Assembly (NCBI GenBank): GCA_026122225.1
Contig: JANEZZ010001956.1
Span: forward strand, 2,482,501-2,546,500
DNA from: Heloderma charlesbogerti
Lineage: Eukaryota; Chordata; Lepidosauria; Squamata; Helodermatidae
Length of the DNA: 64,000 nucleotides
Direction of reading: 5' to 3'
Part shown: one piece after another, positions 63,075-64,000 of the stretch
Layout of the letters: each line of letters opens with the position of its first letter
Position numbering within the stretch: position 1 is the stretch's first letter
The notes under the pieces: model-generated
What the model was told of the DNA's origin: nothing
What the model saw: the letters and a program-made list of their open reading frames with translations, nothing else
Database searches by the model: none
Made by a program: the position numbers and the translations under genes

Positions 63075-63376
63075 CAGGGCCAGCCCTACCATAAAGCAGG
63101 GTGAGGCAGTTGCCTCAGGCAGCGGATGCTGGGAGGTGGCAGCAAGATGTTGGAGAAGAGAGGTGTGGGCAGTGCAGCCTGCTCTGCACTCCCTAAGTTA
63201 GCCTGCTGCCTTCGGTGGTGTGTGCGTGCGTGCATGCGTGTGTGTGGAGGATGTTATCCCAGTGACAGTGTTGAAGAAAGATTCAACTACCAGTCCAGTC
63301 AATTTCTGTATGTGGAATGGGAGGGGGCACCATCTTGTATCTCCCTCAGGCAGCAAAATATCTCAGGCCGGCCCTG
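63075..63376. mobile_element. hAT-type element, CAGGGCCAGCCC family
   Basis: 302 bp from CAGGGCCAGCCCTACC to CAGGCCGGCCCTG. Flanks ATCCATGA / GTCTATGG match 5/8. Shared interior with 18004-18284 ('gtgttgaagaaagattcaac', 'gcaccatcttgt'). Contains a GTGTGCGTGCGTGCATGCG stretch. Confidence 0.7.
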
Positions 63377-63470
63377 GTCTATGGCACCCAGATTTAGGCT
63401 ATTGTCCTATCTGGGAGACCATCCCGTTGAACTCAATAGGACTAACTTCTGAGTACATATCCATAGGATG

Positions 63471-63628
63471 TAGCAGAGGCTGGTGCCTCTGATGTCAGTG
63501 GGGCGGTGAATCTGCTCTGGGTTTCTGCGGAGCACCTTGGATAGCTCCTTTAGAGTTCTGACTGGGTCTGACTGAAACCCGGAGCAGATTCACCGCCCCA
63601 CTGACACTGGAGTCTCCAGCCTCTACTA
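63471..63628. mobile_element. hAT-type MITE, (C/T)AG..GAGGCTGG family, perfect TSD
   Basis: 158 bp, TAGCAGAGGCTGG to CCAGCCTCTACTA, perfect TSD ATAGGATG (63463-63470, 63629-63636). Inner arms 'cagtggggcggtgaatctgc' and 'gcagattcaccgccccactg' are perfectly complementary. Confidence 0.92.
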
Positions 63629-63639
63629 ATAGGATGTCT

Positions 63640-64000
63640 ATCTCTGTGCAGGGCTTATAACAGCACCTTCAGCACTCTGTGTCAAAGCTATCATCTGGCT
63701 ACAGTTTAAGAGCCAACCAGCAGTATATTGCAAATTACTGTGGTGGGTAATATAGCAGCGGGATGCACAGGGAAGTCTATATTGGCCCAGGCAGTGCGTA
63801 TTCCCTCACAAAAGAAAAGAAGACAGAACTCCAGATAACTCCAGTTCTGGGATAAAAGCAACTAAATGTTGCAATCCGCGTTAACTCTGCAAATCAAGTA
63901 AATATTCATGGTTCCTCTTATTTTGTATAATTTCTTCTGCTATGTTAACTATTTTGCACGGTGTATTTGGCTTCTGCTGATCAAGGGGAAGGGCAAAATG
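63640..64000. other. Anonymous DNA to window end
   Basis: No feature recognised. Confidence 0.4.

Overview
This looks like nuclear DNA from a squamate reptile (lizard or snake). It holds two complete tRNA-headed SINEs of the Sauria/BovB-mobilised type with intact target-site duplications (TSDs), a 5'-truncated BovB (RTE) LINE, L2/CR1/L3-like and L1-like LINE 3' ends, many short hAT-type elements with 8-bp TSDs, and a nearly full-length Ty3/gypsy chromovirus. I find no host protein-coding exon, rRNA or tRNA gene that I can support. Almost all long open frames are transposon coding sequence or chance frames. The window reads as intergenic or intronic DNA dense in mobile elements, and the species cannot be named from it.  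Layout. 0-18 kb: short DNA elements, LINE 3' ends, microsatellites and otherwise anonymous DNA, including a foldback element with perfect 34-bp arms at 3.6 kb. 18.5-21.5 kb: a candidate conserved AT-rich block, the first member (18764-19348) of a remarkable palindrome-array hAT family (called PAL here), a 5S-rRNA-derived SINE, and a solo chromovirus LTR (20550-21102). 22-27 kb: a Sauria SINE, then a BovB LINE (23928-25920) inserted with an 11-bp TSD into an L2-like LINE. 29.5-35 kb: nested hAT elements, including an 881-bp near-palindrome. 36-38 kb: mostly anonymous AT-rich DNA. 38-50 kb: nested LINE/SINE/hAT layers with three more complete PAL elements, one truncated PAL copy, and a further complete PAL element nested in an older hAT element. 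50-57 kb: anonymous DNA with scattered elements. 57439-63002: the chromovirus, on the minus strand, with both LTRs and a perfect CTGTA TSD. 63-64 kb: two more hAT elements.  Most noteworthy. (1) PAL elements have hAT-like TAGGGATG ends and 8-bp TSDs. Four of the five complete ones carry an array in which two kinds of hairpin generally alternate. Different hairpins have diverged in sequence while their two arms stay complementary. (2) The chromovirus has an in-frame UGA-CUA-G at the gag/pol junction, followed after about 8 nt by a GC-rich stem-loop, which suggests stop-codon readthrough. (3) The chromovirus pol frame runs 316 nt into the 3' LTR and encodes an acidic/Ser then Arg-rich tail. A divergent solo LTR 37 kb away keeps an open frame of exactly the same length. 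(4) Several PAL copies carry consensus 5' splice-donor motifs facing outward near their ends.
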